A stretch of 7,715 nt of DNA, taken from assembly GCA_016295275.1 (NCBI GenBank), contig JAEDLN010000113.1:1-7715 (forward strand), read 5' to 3'. The translations under genes and the position numbers were made by a program. Shown piece by piece: positions 1 to 5,570 of this stretch. The stretch's first letter is position 1; each line of letters opens with the position of its first letter. Source of the stretch: Kiritimatiellia bacterium (lineage in GTDB: Bacteria > Verrucomicrobiota > Kiritimatiellia > RFP12 > UBA3636). The notes under the pieces were generated by a model that was given only the letters and a program-made list of their open reading frames with translations, made no database searches and had not been told where the DNA came from.

Positions 1-237
1 CCACGGGGCACGAGGGGGCGCACGGCGATGAGACCGCACCACGGGATACGAGGGGTGCGCACGGCGATGGGACCGGACCACGGGGCACGAGGGGGCGCAC
101 GGCGATGGGACCGCACCACGGAACACGCGGGGTACGCGCGTGGAGCGGGTGCGATCAGCGGCACCGTTCCCGACCGTTTGCACGGAACACGCGGGGTGCG
201 CGCGGCGGCGCACCGCGAGCGGCGCGACAAGGGTGCG
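1..237. repeat. Degenerate GC-rich tandem repeat array, 38-39 bp unit
   Basis: Three clear units begin at 1, 39 and 78 (lengths 38, 39 and 38), each opening with ccacggg(g/a) and carrying a central cgcacggcgatg. A diverged copy begins near 116, and its opening (cacggaacacgcgggg) recurs at 181 in a further decayed copy. The array probably continues left of the window. Unit lengths are not a constant multiple of three, so the short ORFs running through it are unlikely to be a repeat protein. It lies just upstream of the promoter of the flavoprotein gene. No gene is visible in it. Confidence 0.75.
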
Positions 238-250
238 CGAAAGTATTGCG

Positions 251-279
251 TAGACAATTCTGCGGCGGTGTGTCATACT
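251..279 (+). promoter_or_regulatory. Sigma70-like promoter of the flavoprotein gene
   Basis: A -35-like TAGACA (251-256) and a -10-like CATACT (274-279) are separated by exactly 17 bases. Transcription would start near 286, giving a leader of about 64 nt before the ATG at 350. The promoter sits immediately after the GC-rich repeats, where base composition becomes more AT-rich. This is a motif match only. Confidence 0.5.
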
Positions 280-349
280 CTAGACGCTTGAGGGACGGAT
301 TTCCGTCTCCATCGAATCCAAAATCCTTTTCTTATTTTAGGAACACATT

Positions 350-895
350 ATGGCAAATCGAATTGTTTTGATTACGGGAAGTCCCCGCAACGGTAATTCG
401 GCGGCGATGGCTTATGCATTTGAGCAGGCTGCCAAAAAGCGCGGGAATGAGGTCATCCGCTTTGATGCGAATTCTCTGTATGTGGAGGGGTGTCGCGCTT
501 GCGGACAGTGCTACAAGGTTCCCGGCATTGCCTGTGGATTGACGGACGATTTCAACAAGATTGCGGATGCGGTATTGTCCTGCAATGCGGTTGTCTTTGC
601 GACACCTCTGTATTGGTATTCCTGGCCGGCGCAGATCAAATCGATTCTCGACCGCTTTTTCGCCTTCTGCAATTCGCAGTCGCCGATTGCGGGCAAATCG
701 TGTGCGTTGATGGCCTGTTGTTCGGAGCGGGACAGTTCGGCCTTTCAGGGGTTGGAATACAGCTACGACCAGTCTGTCTCCTATCTCGGCTGGCATTCGG
801 TCGGAAAGGTCCTGGTGCCCGGCGTCACGAAAGCGACGGATTACGAGTGGACGGATGCGGTTGCCCGCGCCACGGCATTGGCGGAGCAATTCTAG
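350..895 (+). CDS. Flavodoxin-fold NAD(P)H-dependent oxidoreductase
   Basis: A 181-residue protein of the NADPH-dependent FMN reductase/flavodoxin-like family, probably a cytoplasmic FMN-dependent reductase with an unknown acceptor. The N-terminus has a beta strand followed by the FMN-phosphate loop GSPRNGNS (10-17). A second flavin-contact segment, TPLYWYSWPAQIKSILDR (85-102), is typical of the family. A cysteine cluster C48-x2-C51-x2-C54-x7-C62 lies between them. Such a cluster binds an iron-sulfur centre in archaeal iron-sulfur flavoproteins (Isf), but it also occurs in relatives where no cluster has been shown. Length fits a single-domain member. The start is preceded by TAGGAA at 338-343, a weak Shine-Dalgarno. 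It appears monocistronic, with a convergent neighbour downstream. The physiological substrate cannot be deduced. Confidence 0.88.
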   Translation: MANRIVLITGSPRNGNSAAMAYAFEQAAKKRGNEVIRFDANSLYVEGCRACGQCYKVPGIACGLTDDFNKIADAVLSCNAVVFATPLYWYSWPAQIKSILDRFFAFCNSQSPIAGKSCALMACCSERDSSAFQGLEYSYDQSVSYLGWHSVGKVLVPGVTKATDYEWTDAVARATALAEQF

Positions 896-915
896 TTTTT
901 GACATCGGTTGCTGT

Positions 916-943
916 TTCCCGATTGGATGGTACCGATCGGGAA
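916..943. other. Perfect 8-bp inverted repeat between convergent genes
   Basis: TTCCCGAT (916-923) and ATCGGGAA (936-943) are perfect complements around a 12-nt loop that contains the palindrome GGTACC. It lies 20 bp after the flavoprotein stop and about 60 bp beyond the stop of the convergent gspC-like gene. No T-tract follows on either strand, so it is not a textbook intrinsic terminator. It may still fold at the 3' end of either transcript and block exonucleases. Confidence 0.45.
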
Positions 944-970
944 GGATCGCACCGAATGAAAGAGGGCGAT

Positions 971-1001
971 TTCGGGGATATCCCGGAATCGTCGTCTTTT
1001 T
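971..1001 (+). terminator. Candidate intrinsic terminator of the flavoprotein gene
   Basis: A short hairpin (TTCGGG at 971-976 against CCC-G-GAA at 982-988, with one bulged G) is followed, after an 8-nt gap, by T5 at 997-1001. The stem is short and the gap longer than ideal, so this is a weak call. It ends only 6 bp before the stop codon of the convergent gene. Confidence 0.3.
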
Positions 1002-1006
1002 GGGGA

Positions 1007-1933
1007 TTATTCGAATTCGACGACTTCCTGGATGGTTTTTCCGTCCCGTTCGATTTCGAATACGAACATGGTTCCGCGGCCTTCGATAAAGGAAGCGATG
1101 AGGGCTTCTGCGCGGCGGCGGTTTGCCATGAGGAGTTTGTTTACGCTTTTGACGACATCGCCCTCGCGGAGTCCTGCTGCGGCGAAGAAATCGGCTTCGC
1201 CTTCGACGCCGACCCGGTAGCCGTCGATTCGGCTTTCGCCATCGGGGTCGGTCACGTAGACCGGATCCATGGAGTCGAAGATTTGCAGAAGCCGTTCGGG
1301 TTCGTTCCGCAGTTCATCGTAGTAAGAGAGCACCTGTTCGCGGCTGAACATCCATCGATTTGGAAAGACCTCGCGGCCTCCGAATCGTTTGGCGGCTTCG
1401 GCGCGTGTTTTGGGTCCCACGGGCGTCTTGGTTTCGTCGGCTTTTTCCTGTGAGGGAGGGGATGGCGGGAGGGGATGGGGAGCCTTTTCGAGAAAGATCT
1501 GTTCTTCGCCATCGGGTCCGGAGAGAGTAACCGACTCGGGCGATACGGCGGCGAGCACGACGCCGGGGATGACCTCTTGGAAGCGACTGACGATGCTTTG
1601 GCGCACTTCGATCCGGTCATCCAGGACGGCCATTGGCTCATTGGCGCCGCCGTCTGAGACGCCGAAGATGGTTCCGGCGAGACGGAATCGTTTTGCGAGG
1701 GCTCCCGGGGCGTTTTGGGAAGGGGGAAGCAGCACTTCCTCGATACCGTCGAGCAGGTGTTCCCGGCTTTCCGGGTGTGGCGGCGGGGTATCGGCGTTAT
1801 CCGGGCTGTTGCCGGGCGGCGGTTCGGGGGATTGGGGCGTCCCAATCGAGACCGTCAGGAGGATTGAAAGAATCGTACCCGCCGCGCCGATGGCGGCGAG
1901 CAGACGAAAAAGGTGTCGGACAGGAGGAATCAT
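1007..1933 (-). CDS. GspC-like type II secretion protein with HR and PDZ domains
   Basis: A 308-residue bitopic inner-membrane protein resembling GspC, which links the inner-membrane platform of the type II secretion system to the secretin. Visible order: a short N-terminus, one membrane segment (about 8-30), a Pro-rich periplasmic linker (about 32-55), an HR-like beta domain (about 82-151, with RLAGTIFG and SVTLSGPDGEEQIFLE), a second Pro-rich linker, and a C-terminal PDZ-like domain (about 225-308, containing AAGLREGDVVKSVN). The stop TAA is at 1007-1009. The ATG at 1931-1933 is preferred because it places the membrane helix at the N-terminus. An in-frame ATG at 1976-1978 would add 15 polar residues. 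Both lie inside the rnpB transcript and neither has a Shine-Dalgarno. No other gsp gene is nearby, so the GspC role is inferred from domain order. A generic PDZ membrane protein is the alternative. Confidence 0.75.
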   Translation of the reverse strand: MIPPVRHLFRLLAAIGAAGTILSILLTVSIGTPQSPEPPPGNSPDNADTPPPHPESREHLLDGIEEVLLPPSQNAPGALAKRFRLAGTIFGVSDGGANEPMAVLDDRIEVRQSIVSRFQEVIPGVVLAAVSPESVTLSGPDGEEQIFLEKAPHPLPPSPPSQEKADETKTPVGPKTRAEAAKRFGGREVFPNRWMFSREQVLSYYDELRNEPERLLQIFDSMDPVYVTDPDGESRIDGYRVGVEGEADFFAAAGLREGDVVKSVNKLLMANRRRAEALIASFIEGRGTMFVFEIERDGKTIQEVVEFE

Positions 1934-2290
1934 AAGCCGGATTCTGTATCCGCTCAGGGAGCGGCTCGGATCATTCATCTAAGCAATCAACCCGAAACGC
2001 CGGTCCGGGCAAACCGGACGAACCCGTGCGGGCCGCACGCTACGTTTCTTATTTGATCTTGCTCCGGATGGGGTTTGCCTTGCGCAGGCGTTTTCGCGCT
2101 TGCACGGTGGTCTCTTACACCGCCATTTCACCCTTACCGGGGCGAACCCCGGCGGTTTTGTTTCTGTGGCACTTTCCATCCGTGTGTTTTGCACACACGC
2201 TTCCCGCCATTACAGCGGGACATCCTGCCCTATGGAGTCCGGACTTTCCTCCGGCGCGAAGCCGGCGATCCGTCATCCTCCTGTCCGGCA
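1917..2290 (-). ncRNA. rnpB: RNase P RNA (bacterial A-type)
   Basis: The catalytic RNA of ribonuclease P, which matures tRNA 5' ends. On the minus strand the hallmark blocks appear in order: GAGGAAAGTCCGGACTCC (2251-2234) followed by ATAGGGCAG; the block beginning TAAGGGTGAAATGGCGGTG and ending in AGAGACCACCG (2136-2105); GGAGCAAGATCAAATA; TAGATGAATGATC; and ACAGAATCCGGCTTA near the 3' end. The ends are set by helix P1: CGGACAGGAGGA (2287-2276) pairs perfectly over 12 bp with TCCTCCTGTCCG (1928-1917). A hairpin CCGCTC-CCT-GAGCGG near 1950-1964 matches the 3'-proximal P18-type stem. T5 at about 1911-1907 follows P1 and could help 3'-end formation. The 3' strand of P1 lies inside the coding sequence of the gspC-like gene. 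No convincing dedicated promoter was found. It may be transcribed with the zinc-ribbon gene and processed. Confidence 0.96.
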
Positions 2291-2316
2291 GAAGTTTTTT
2301 TGAAGTGGGGGAGGGA

Positions 2317-2353
2317 GCGGGTGATTGTGCGTAGCAGAGCCTGTGTCACCCGC
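2317..2353. other. 8-bp inverted repeat between zinc-ribbon gene and rnpB
   Basis: GCGGGTGA (2317-2324) and TCACCCGC (2346-2353) are perfect complements around a 21-nt loop. The repeat lies in the 100-bp gap between the zinc-ribbon stop codon and the rnpB 5' end. No T-run follows on the minus strand, where the next bases are C-rich, so termination is doubtful. A processing signal or regulatory hairpin in front of rnpB is possible. Confidence 0.4.
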
Positions 2354-2390
2354 ATCCGCATTCGGTTATTGTTCTCGATTCTTCTCCGGA

Positions 2391-3131
2391 CTAATAGAGG
2401 ATTCGTCCGCAGTAGTCGCAGGTAACGATTTTCATATTGACCGGGTTGTCGATCAGCAGGGCGTTCCGTTGGACCTCTTGGTTTTTCGAGGCGGTCAGGC
2501 GCATATGGCAACCGCCGCAGCAGAGGTTTCCGTCGGAGTGTTCGACATGGACGAGAACGGGGAAGAACTTTTTACCGAGGCGTTCGTAGTAGGAGAGGAA
2601 GCGGCGTTTTTCGGGGGTATCGAGGACGTCTCGGAGGCCTTCGCGTTCTTTTTCGGCGGCCTGTTCGCGATCGTGGTATGCGACCAAGTCGCGGTTGTAT
2701 CCGGCGAGTTCGTCGGAGATTCGATCGCTCTCGTTTTGGAGCAGGACTTCGGTTTCGGAGATGATGCTACGGGTTTCTTCGAGTGTTTCGCGAGCTTTTG
2801 CGAGGCGAGCCTCTTCGGAATCGAGGCGATCTTGGAGGCTAGCGATTTGGCGGCCCATTGCGGCGATTTCCTTCATATCGCTCAAATTGGAGCGCACGTC
2901 TTCCTGGCGGGCGATATCGGCGCGGAGGGACTCGATGACGGTTTCGATGGAGCGGATATTCCGTTCAGCCCTTTCGATTCCCTGGTTCAGATCGGAAATC
3001 TGTTTTTCGTATTGATCGCGGGTTTCGGAGGCCGACTTGCGGCGTTCCGGGATTTCCTTGATATTTTTGATCCATTCTCGGATTTGTTCATCTTTGGCTT
3101 GCAAAGCCAGCAAATCGTCAATCACGCTCAC
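2391..3131 (-). CDS. Coiled-coil C4-type zinc-ribbon protein (COG1579 family)
   Basis: A 246-residue cytoplasmic protein with a long Glu/Arg/Lys-rich helical coiled coil (about 5-190) and a C-terminal zinc ribbon. The zinc ligands are C205-x2-C208 (CGGC) and C238-x2-C241 (CDYC) near the end IVTCDYCGRILY. This architecture is typical of the COG1579 family, seen in many bacteria. Its role is not settled; the chlamydial member CdsZ is linked to type III secretion. The start is GTG at 3131-3129, chosen because TAGGAG lies 7 nt upstream and a strong promoter starts transcription near 3168. That rules out the longer reading from 3203. Downstream on the same strand are rnpB and the gspC-like gene. 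The binding partner and function here are unknown. Confidence 0.88.
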   Translation of the reverse strand: MSVIDDLLALQAKDEQIREWIKNIKEIPERRKSASETRDQYEKQISDLNQGIERAERNIRSIETVIESLRADIARQEDVRSNLSDMKEIAAMGRQIASLQDRLDSEEARLAKARETLEETRSIISETEVLLQNESDRISDELAGYNRDLVAYHDREQAAEKEREGLRDVLDTPEKRRFLSYYERLGKKFFPVLVHVEHSDGNLCCGGCHMRLTASKNQEVQRNALLIDNPVNMKIVTCDYCGRILY

Positions 3132-3137
3132 GGCGCA

Positions 3138-3143
3138 TCTCCT
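3138..3143 (-). promoter_or_regulatory. Shine-Dalgarno site fixing the GTG start of the zinc-ribbon gene
   Basis: On the minus strand TAGGAG precedes the GTG at 3131-3129 by about 7 nt. It is the clearest ribosome-binding site in the window. An ATG lies between the two, but in a different frame. Confidence 0.6.
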
Positions 3144-3174
3144 AAATAAGTAGTGGTCTGACAGTAAGAGCGGC

Positions 3175-3203
3175 ATCCTACCAAAAGGGGTATTGCGTGT
3201 CAA
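3175..3203 (-). promoter_or_regulatory. Near-consensus sigma70-like promoter of the zinc-ribbon gene
   Basis: On the minus strand a perfect -35 TTGACA (3203-3198), a 17-nt spacer and -10 TAGGAT (3180-3175) face the zinc-ribbon gene. Transcription should begin near 3168, giving a leader of about 37 nt with the Shine-Dalgarno close to the GTG. The same transcript could extend into rnpB and the gspC-like gene. Confidence 0.8.
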
Positions 3204-3208
3204 GGTTG

Positions 3209-3237
3209 TTGACTGTATTCGATCTTTTTGCCATAAT
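3209..3237 (+). promoter_or_regulatory. Near-consensus sigma70-like promoter of the radical SAM gene
   Basis: -35 TTGACT (3209-3214), a 17-nt spacer and -10 CATAAT (3232-3237). Expected transcription start is near 3244, about 40 nt before the ATG at 3284. The -35 boxes of this and the opposite promoter are only 5 bp apart, so the two polymerase sites share one short control region. Confidence 0.8.
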
Positions 3238-3283
3238 TTCCCGCGATTCGTTTCCCTACTTGATTTTTCAGTTTCATTTTTCC

Positions 3284-4225
3284 ATGAAGGGGCCTTTTAT
3301 CTGTCGGCTTTGTCCACGCCAGTGTGGTGTGAATCGGACGGCCGGGGAGCTAGGGCGGTGCCGGGCTGGAGGGGTGTTGCGGATATTCCGGTGGGGGGCG
3401 CATCATGGCGAAGAGCCGCCGATTTCCGGAACGAAAGGAAGTGGAACGGTCTTCTTTTCCCATTGTCCGCTTGGGTGCATTTATTGTCAGAATCATCCAT
3501 GGACATCGGGGGGAGCGGGCGAGGACATTTCGACGGAGCGGTTAGCGGCGATTCTTCGGTCTCTCGCCGGGATTGGTTGCCACAACTGGAATCTCGTCAC
3601 GCCCGAGCCTTGGTTACCTTGGATTCGGGAAGCGGCGGAATTGGCATGGGCTGATGGCATCCGGCTCCCATTCGTCTACAATACGAGCGCCTATGTGCGC
3701 CCATCAACTGCACAGGAATACCGAACGCTTCAAGACATTGTTTGTGCCGATCTCCGATATGCTTCCGGCGCGTGTGCGAAGGAGGCGTCATTTGCGGCGG
3801 ATTATCCGGACGTTGCCCGCGACTACATTCGATGGTGTCGCGATCAGGTCGGGCCGCTTGAATGTGACGAGAAGGGAATTGCCATCCGCGGTCTTATTGT
3901 CCGTCTGTTGGTTCTTCCCGGACATCCGGAGGAGGCGGTTCAAAATCTCCGATGGTTAGCCGCGACCTGTGGAACGGGGCTTTCCGTTTCTCTCATGTCG
4001 CAATATACGCCGGCGCACATGGCACTCCGCAAACCCGGTTGGGACCGTGAAATCACGGAAGAGGAGTTTGCGCAGGTAACGGACGAGGCCGATCGTCTTG
4101 GCATGGATACAGGATGGACGCAGCCGTACGGAACCGCGACGGGCGATGACGAGCTTCTCGGCAAGAACATGCCCGCGGGCGAAGCGGCGGTCGGCACACC
4201 ACGGCTCCCGGACACGGACGAATGA
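3284..4225 (+). CDS. PflX-type radical SAM protein (COG1313)
   Basis: A 313-residue cytoplasmic [4Fe-4S]/S-adenosylmethionine enzyme of the group often named 'putative pyruvate formate-lyase activating enzyme' or PflX. The radical SAM cysteines are C61-x3-C65-x2-C68 (CPLGCIYCQNHPWT). An N-terminal Cys cluster (C7, C10, C14, C26, in CRLCPRQCGV and GRCRAG) is typical of this group. Further family signatures are NLVTPEPWLPWI, PFVYNTSAYV, VRLLVLPGH and SLMSQYTPAH. The ATG at 3284 is preferred because an upstream in-frame start at 3197 precedes the promoter and would add 29 residues. No Shine-Dalgarno is visible. No pyruvate formate-lyase or other glycyl-radical partner is in the window, so the substrate is unknown. 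yebC follows 63 bp later on the same strand, possibly in the same transcript. Confidence 0.87.
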   Translation: MKGPFICRLCPRQCGVNRTAGELGRCRAGGVLRIFRWGAHHGEEPPISGTKGSGTVFFSHCPLGCIYCQNHPWTSGGAGEDISTERLAAILRSLAGIGCHNWNLVTPEPWLPWIREAAELAWADGIRLPFVYNTSAYVRPSTAQEYRTLQDIVCADLRYASGACAKEASFAADYPDVARDYIRWCRDQVGPLECDEKGIAIRGLIVRLLVLPGHPEEAVQNLRWLAATCGTGLSVSLMSQYTPAHMALRKPGWDREITEEEFAQVTDEADRLGMDTGWTQPYGTATGDDELLGKNMPAGEAAVGTPRLPDTDE

Positions 4226-4288
4226 TTCCCGACGCAGATTTTCCTTTCTTCAACCTTATTTCAATTAACTCCAACCCACTCCAACACC

Positions 4289-5071
4289 ATGAGCGGACAT
4301 AGCCACTGGGCAACTACGAAACACGCCAAGGCAGCAGCCGACGCCAAGAAGGGCAAGATTTTCTCCCGTATTGCGAAGGAAATCATGCTGGCTTCCAAGG
4401 TGAACGCCGATCCGAATACGAACCCGGCTCTTCGCACCCTTATCGAAAAGGGTCGCAAAGCGAACATGCCGAAGGACAACATTGAGAATGCGATCAAGAA
4501 GGGTGCGGGCACGCTGGAAGGCGCCGCGGCCTTTGAAGAGATCACGTATGAAGGATATGCAGCCGGTGGTGTTGGGCTCATCGTCAATGTTTTGACGGAC
4601 AACAAGAACCGTGCCGCTGCCGAAGTCGGCCACATTTTCAAGCGCAACGGCTCTGACTTTGCGACGCGTGGTTCGGTTTCCCGCAACTTTGAGCGCAAAG
4701 GCACGATTCTCGTGGCATCCGATGCCAAGATGGGCGACACGCCGATTACGGAAGATGCCTTGATGGAAATCGTGCTGGAAGCCGGTGCCGAAGATCTCGT
4801 TGCCACGGATGATGGGTATGAGATCACGACCTCTCCGTCCGACTATCAAGCGGTTGTGACGGCACTTGAGCAGAAGGGCATCCCGACGGTTTCTTCCGAA
4901 GTCGCCTATCTTCCGATTGAAGGCACGATGGTTGCGGTCAACGACCTTGCGCTTGCCAAGCAGATTTTGAAGTTTGTCAACGCGGTCGACGACAACGAAG
5001 ACGTTCAGGAAGTCTTCCACAACGCGGACATTCCCGACGACATTCTCGAGCAGGCGCAAGCCGAACTCTAG
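4289..5071 (+). CDS. yebC: YebC/TACO1-family translation factor
   Basis: A 260-residue YebC/PmpR-family protein of normal length. The N-terminal signature MSGHSHWATTKHAKAAADAKKGK-like start is unmistakable, followed by FSRIAKEIMLA, NPALRTLIEKGRKANMPKDNI and IKKGAG. The middle domain has YEGYAAGGVGLIVNVLTDNKNR, and the acidic C-terminus fits the family. Long annotated as a transcriptional regulator, the family is now regarded mainly as ribosome-associated. TACO1/YebC proteins assist translation of proline-rich stretches. No Shine-Dalgarno precedes the ATG. The leader instead contains two copies of CTCCAAC (about 4269-4285). A strong terminator follows 30 bp after the stop. Transcription may come from the radical SAM promoter, since I found no convincing separate one. 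Confidence 0.96.
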   Translation: MSGHSHWATTKHAKAAADAKKGKIFSRIAKEIMLASKVNADPNTNPALRTLIEKGRKANMPKDNIENAIKKGAGTLEGAAAFEEITYEGYAAGGVGLIVNVLTDNKNRAAAEVGHIFKRNGSDFATRGSVSRNFERKGTILVASDAKMGDTPITEDALMEIVLEAGAEDLVATDDGYEITTSPSDYQAVVTALEQKGIPTVSSEVAYLPIEGTMVAVNDLALAKQILKFVNAVDDNEDVQEVFHNADIPDDILEQAQAEL

Positions 5072-5101
5072 GAAGATGCCGCAAACGGCCATTCCAGATC
5101 G

Positions 5102-5140
5102 GAAGAAAAGCCATCGTGATTTTGGCGGTGGCTTTTCTTC
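5102..5140 (+). terminator. Strong intrinsic terminator after yebC
   Basis: A 15-bp stem (5102-5116 with 5126-5140, one G-T wobble, 9-nt loop) has an A-rich 5' side and a CTTTTCTTC 3' side running into TTGTTCTCTT. It ends the yebC transcript. With its A-tract it might also act on the opposite strand, though no gene there needs it. Confidence 0.85.
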
Positions 5141-5161
5141 TTGTTCTCTTATCGGATCCGT

Positions 5162-5190
5162 TTGTTAGGGATATTCCTGTTTTCCATCAT
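5162..5190 (+). promoter_or_regulatory. Possible promoter of the 95-residue ORF
   Basis: TTGTTA (5162-5167) and CATCAT (5185-5190) are separated by 17 nt, each matching 4 of 6 consensus bases. It lies just after the yebC terminator. It would start transcription near 5197, giving a very short leader of about 17 nt before ATG 5214. Weak match. Confidence 0.35.
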
Positions 5191-5213
5191 TTTTATCTTT
5201 GTCGTACCTCATC

Positions 5214-5501
5214 ATGACAGCATCGAATTCCGGTTTTGAAATCGCAGCGGACACAGTGCCTTCCCCGGAAGAGGAGGTTGTGCGCGAGTTGGGCGAGCAG
5301 CCGCTTGCCGAGCTCTTGCGGGAACATGGATTGACGGGACATGATCTCGTGGTTGCGTCTGCCAAGCCCATTACGCACAAGCTCATCCATCGGGCTGTCA
5401 AGGGGCGCAGGTTGACGCACCACAGCAAGATGCTTGTGTTGGATGCGTACAACAGGGCAACGGGCGAACCGGCGAGTCTGGCGGATTTGTTCACCTATTG
5501 A
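5214..5501 (+). CDS. Small protein of unknown function, possible helix-turn-helix
   Basis: A 95-residue protein I do not recognise by name. The first 30 residues are acidic and probably disordered. The rest (about 30-95) looks like a compact all-helical domain: PLAELLREHGL, then LVVASAKPITHKLIHRAV, then basic KGRRLTHHSKMLVLDAYNRATG and an end LADLF. The layout, a helix followed by xITHKxIxRAVKGRRLT and another helix, resembles Cro/CI-type helix-turn-helix proteins. DNA or RNA binding is only an inference. The ATG at 5214 is preferred over an in-frame TTG at 5199, which would lie at or beside the predicted transcription start. There is no Shine-Dalgarno. It sits between two terminators, suggesting its own transcript, and its codon use resembles its neighbours. 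Confidence 0.72.
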   Translation: MTASNSGFEIAADTVPSPEEEVVRELGEQPLAELLREHGLTGHDLVVASAKPITHKLIHRAVKGRRLTHHSKMLVLDAYNRATGEPASLADLFTY

Positions 5502-5528
5502 GATTCTTTTTTTTGTTCCATTCTCCGT

Positions 5529-5557
5529 GATTGGCGGGATTTACGCCAATCGATTTT
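5529..5557 (+). terminator. Intrinsic terminator-like hairpin between the small ORF and ugd
   Basis: A perfect 8-bp stem GATTGGCG (5529-5536)/CGCCAATC (5544-5551) with a 7-nt loop is followed by GATTTTC. It lies 28 bp past the small ORF stop and 20 bp before the ugd ATG. A T8 run (5508-5515) precedes it. It is either a weak terminator for the small ORF or a leader hairpin of ugd. The short T-tract leaves this open. Confidence 0.5.
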
Positions 5558-5570
5558 CAATTCGTCACCT

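Noticed and set aside
1..237. CRISPR array
   Set aside because: Units are directly adjacent and degenerate, with no alternation of constant repeats and unique spacers, and there are no cas genes. The right-hand repeats fail on the same grounds.
28..371. Two short plus-strand frames of 87-88 codons in the left array
   Set aside because: They are low-complexity Arg/Gly/His products of the tandem repeat and overlap the promoter and start of the flavoprotein gene. The 38-39 bp unit does not keep frame.
2322..2349. Promoter for rnpB (GTGACA with a 16-nt spacer to CAATCA on the minus strand)
   Set aside because: The -10 matches the consensus too poorly, and the -35 sits inside an inverted repeat. 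Other combinations were no better.
2026..2425. Several 67-116 codon plus-strand frames around 2026-2425
   Set aside because: They run through rnpB on the opposite strand, where the conserved RNA blocks explain the sequence.
2325..3149. 274-codon plus-strand frame opposite the zinc-ribbon gene
   Set aside because: It is a Phe/Gly/Asp-rich shadow of a coiled-coil coding sequence. The minus-strand product has zinc-ribbon cysteines, a ribosome site and a promoter.
3197..3283. N-terminal extension of the radical SAM protein (29 residues from 3197)
   Set aside because: It would begin upstream of the TTGACT/CATAAT promoter of this gene, and the family begins near FICRLCPRQCG.
4226..4288. Separate promoter for yebC in the 63-bp gap
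   Set aside because: AT-rich hexamers occur (TTATTT, TTAACT), but no -35/-10 pair with acceptable spacing.
4265..5092. 275-codon and 188-codon minus-strand frames opposite yebC
   Set aside because: They lie fully antisense to a clear YebC protein, with no recognisable motifs and no promoter or ribosome site.
5505..5545. Promoter for ugd (TTGTTC with GATTTA)
   Set aside because: Spacing is about 19 nt and the -10 lies within the hairpin loop. The match is too weak to call.
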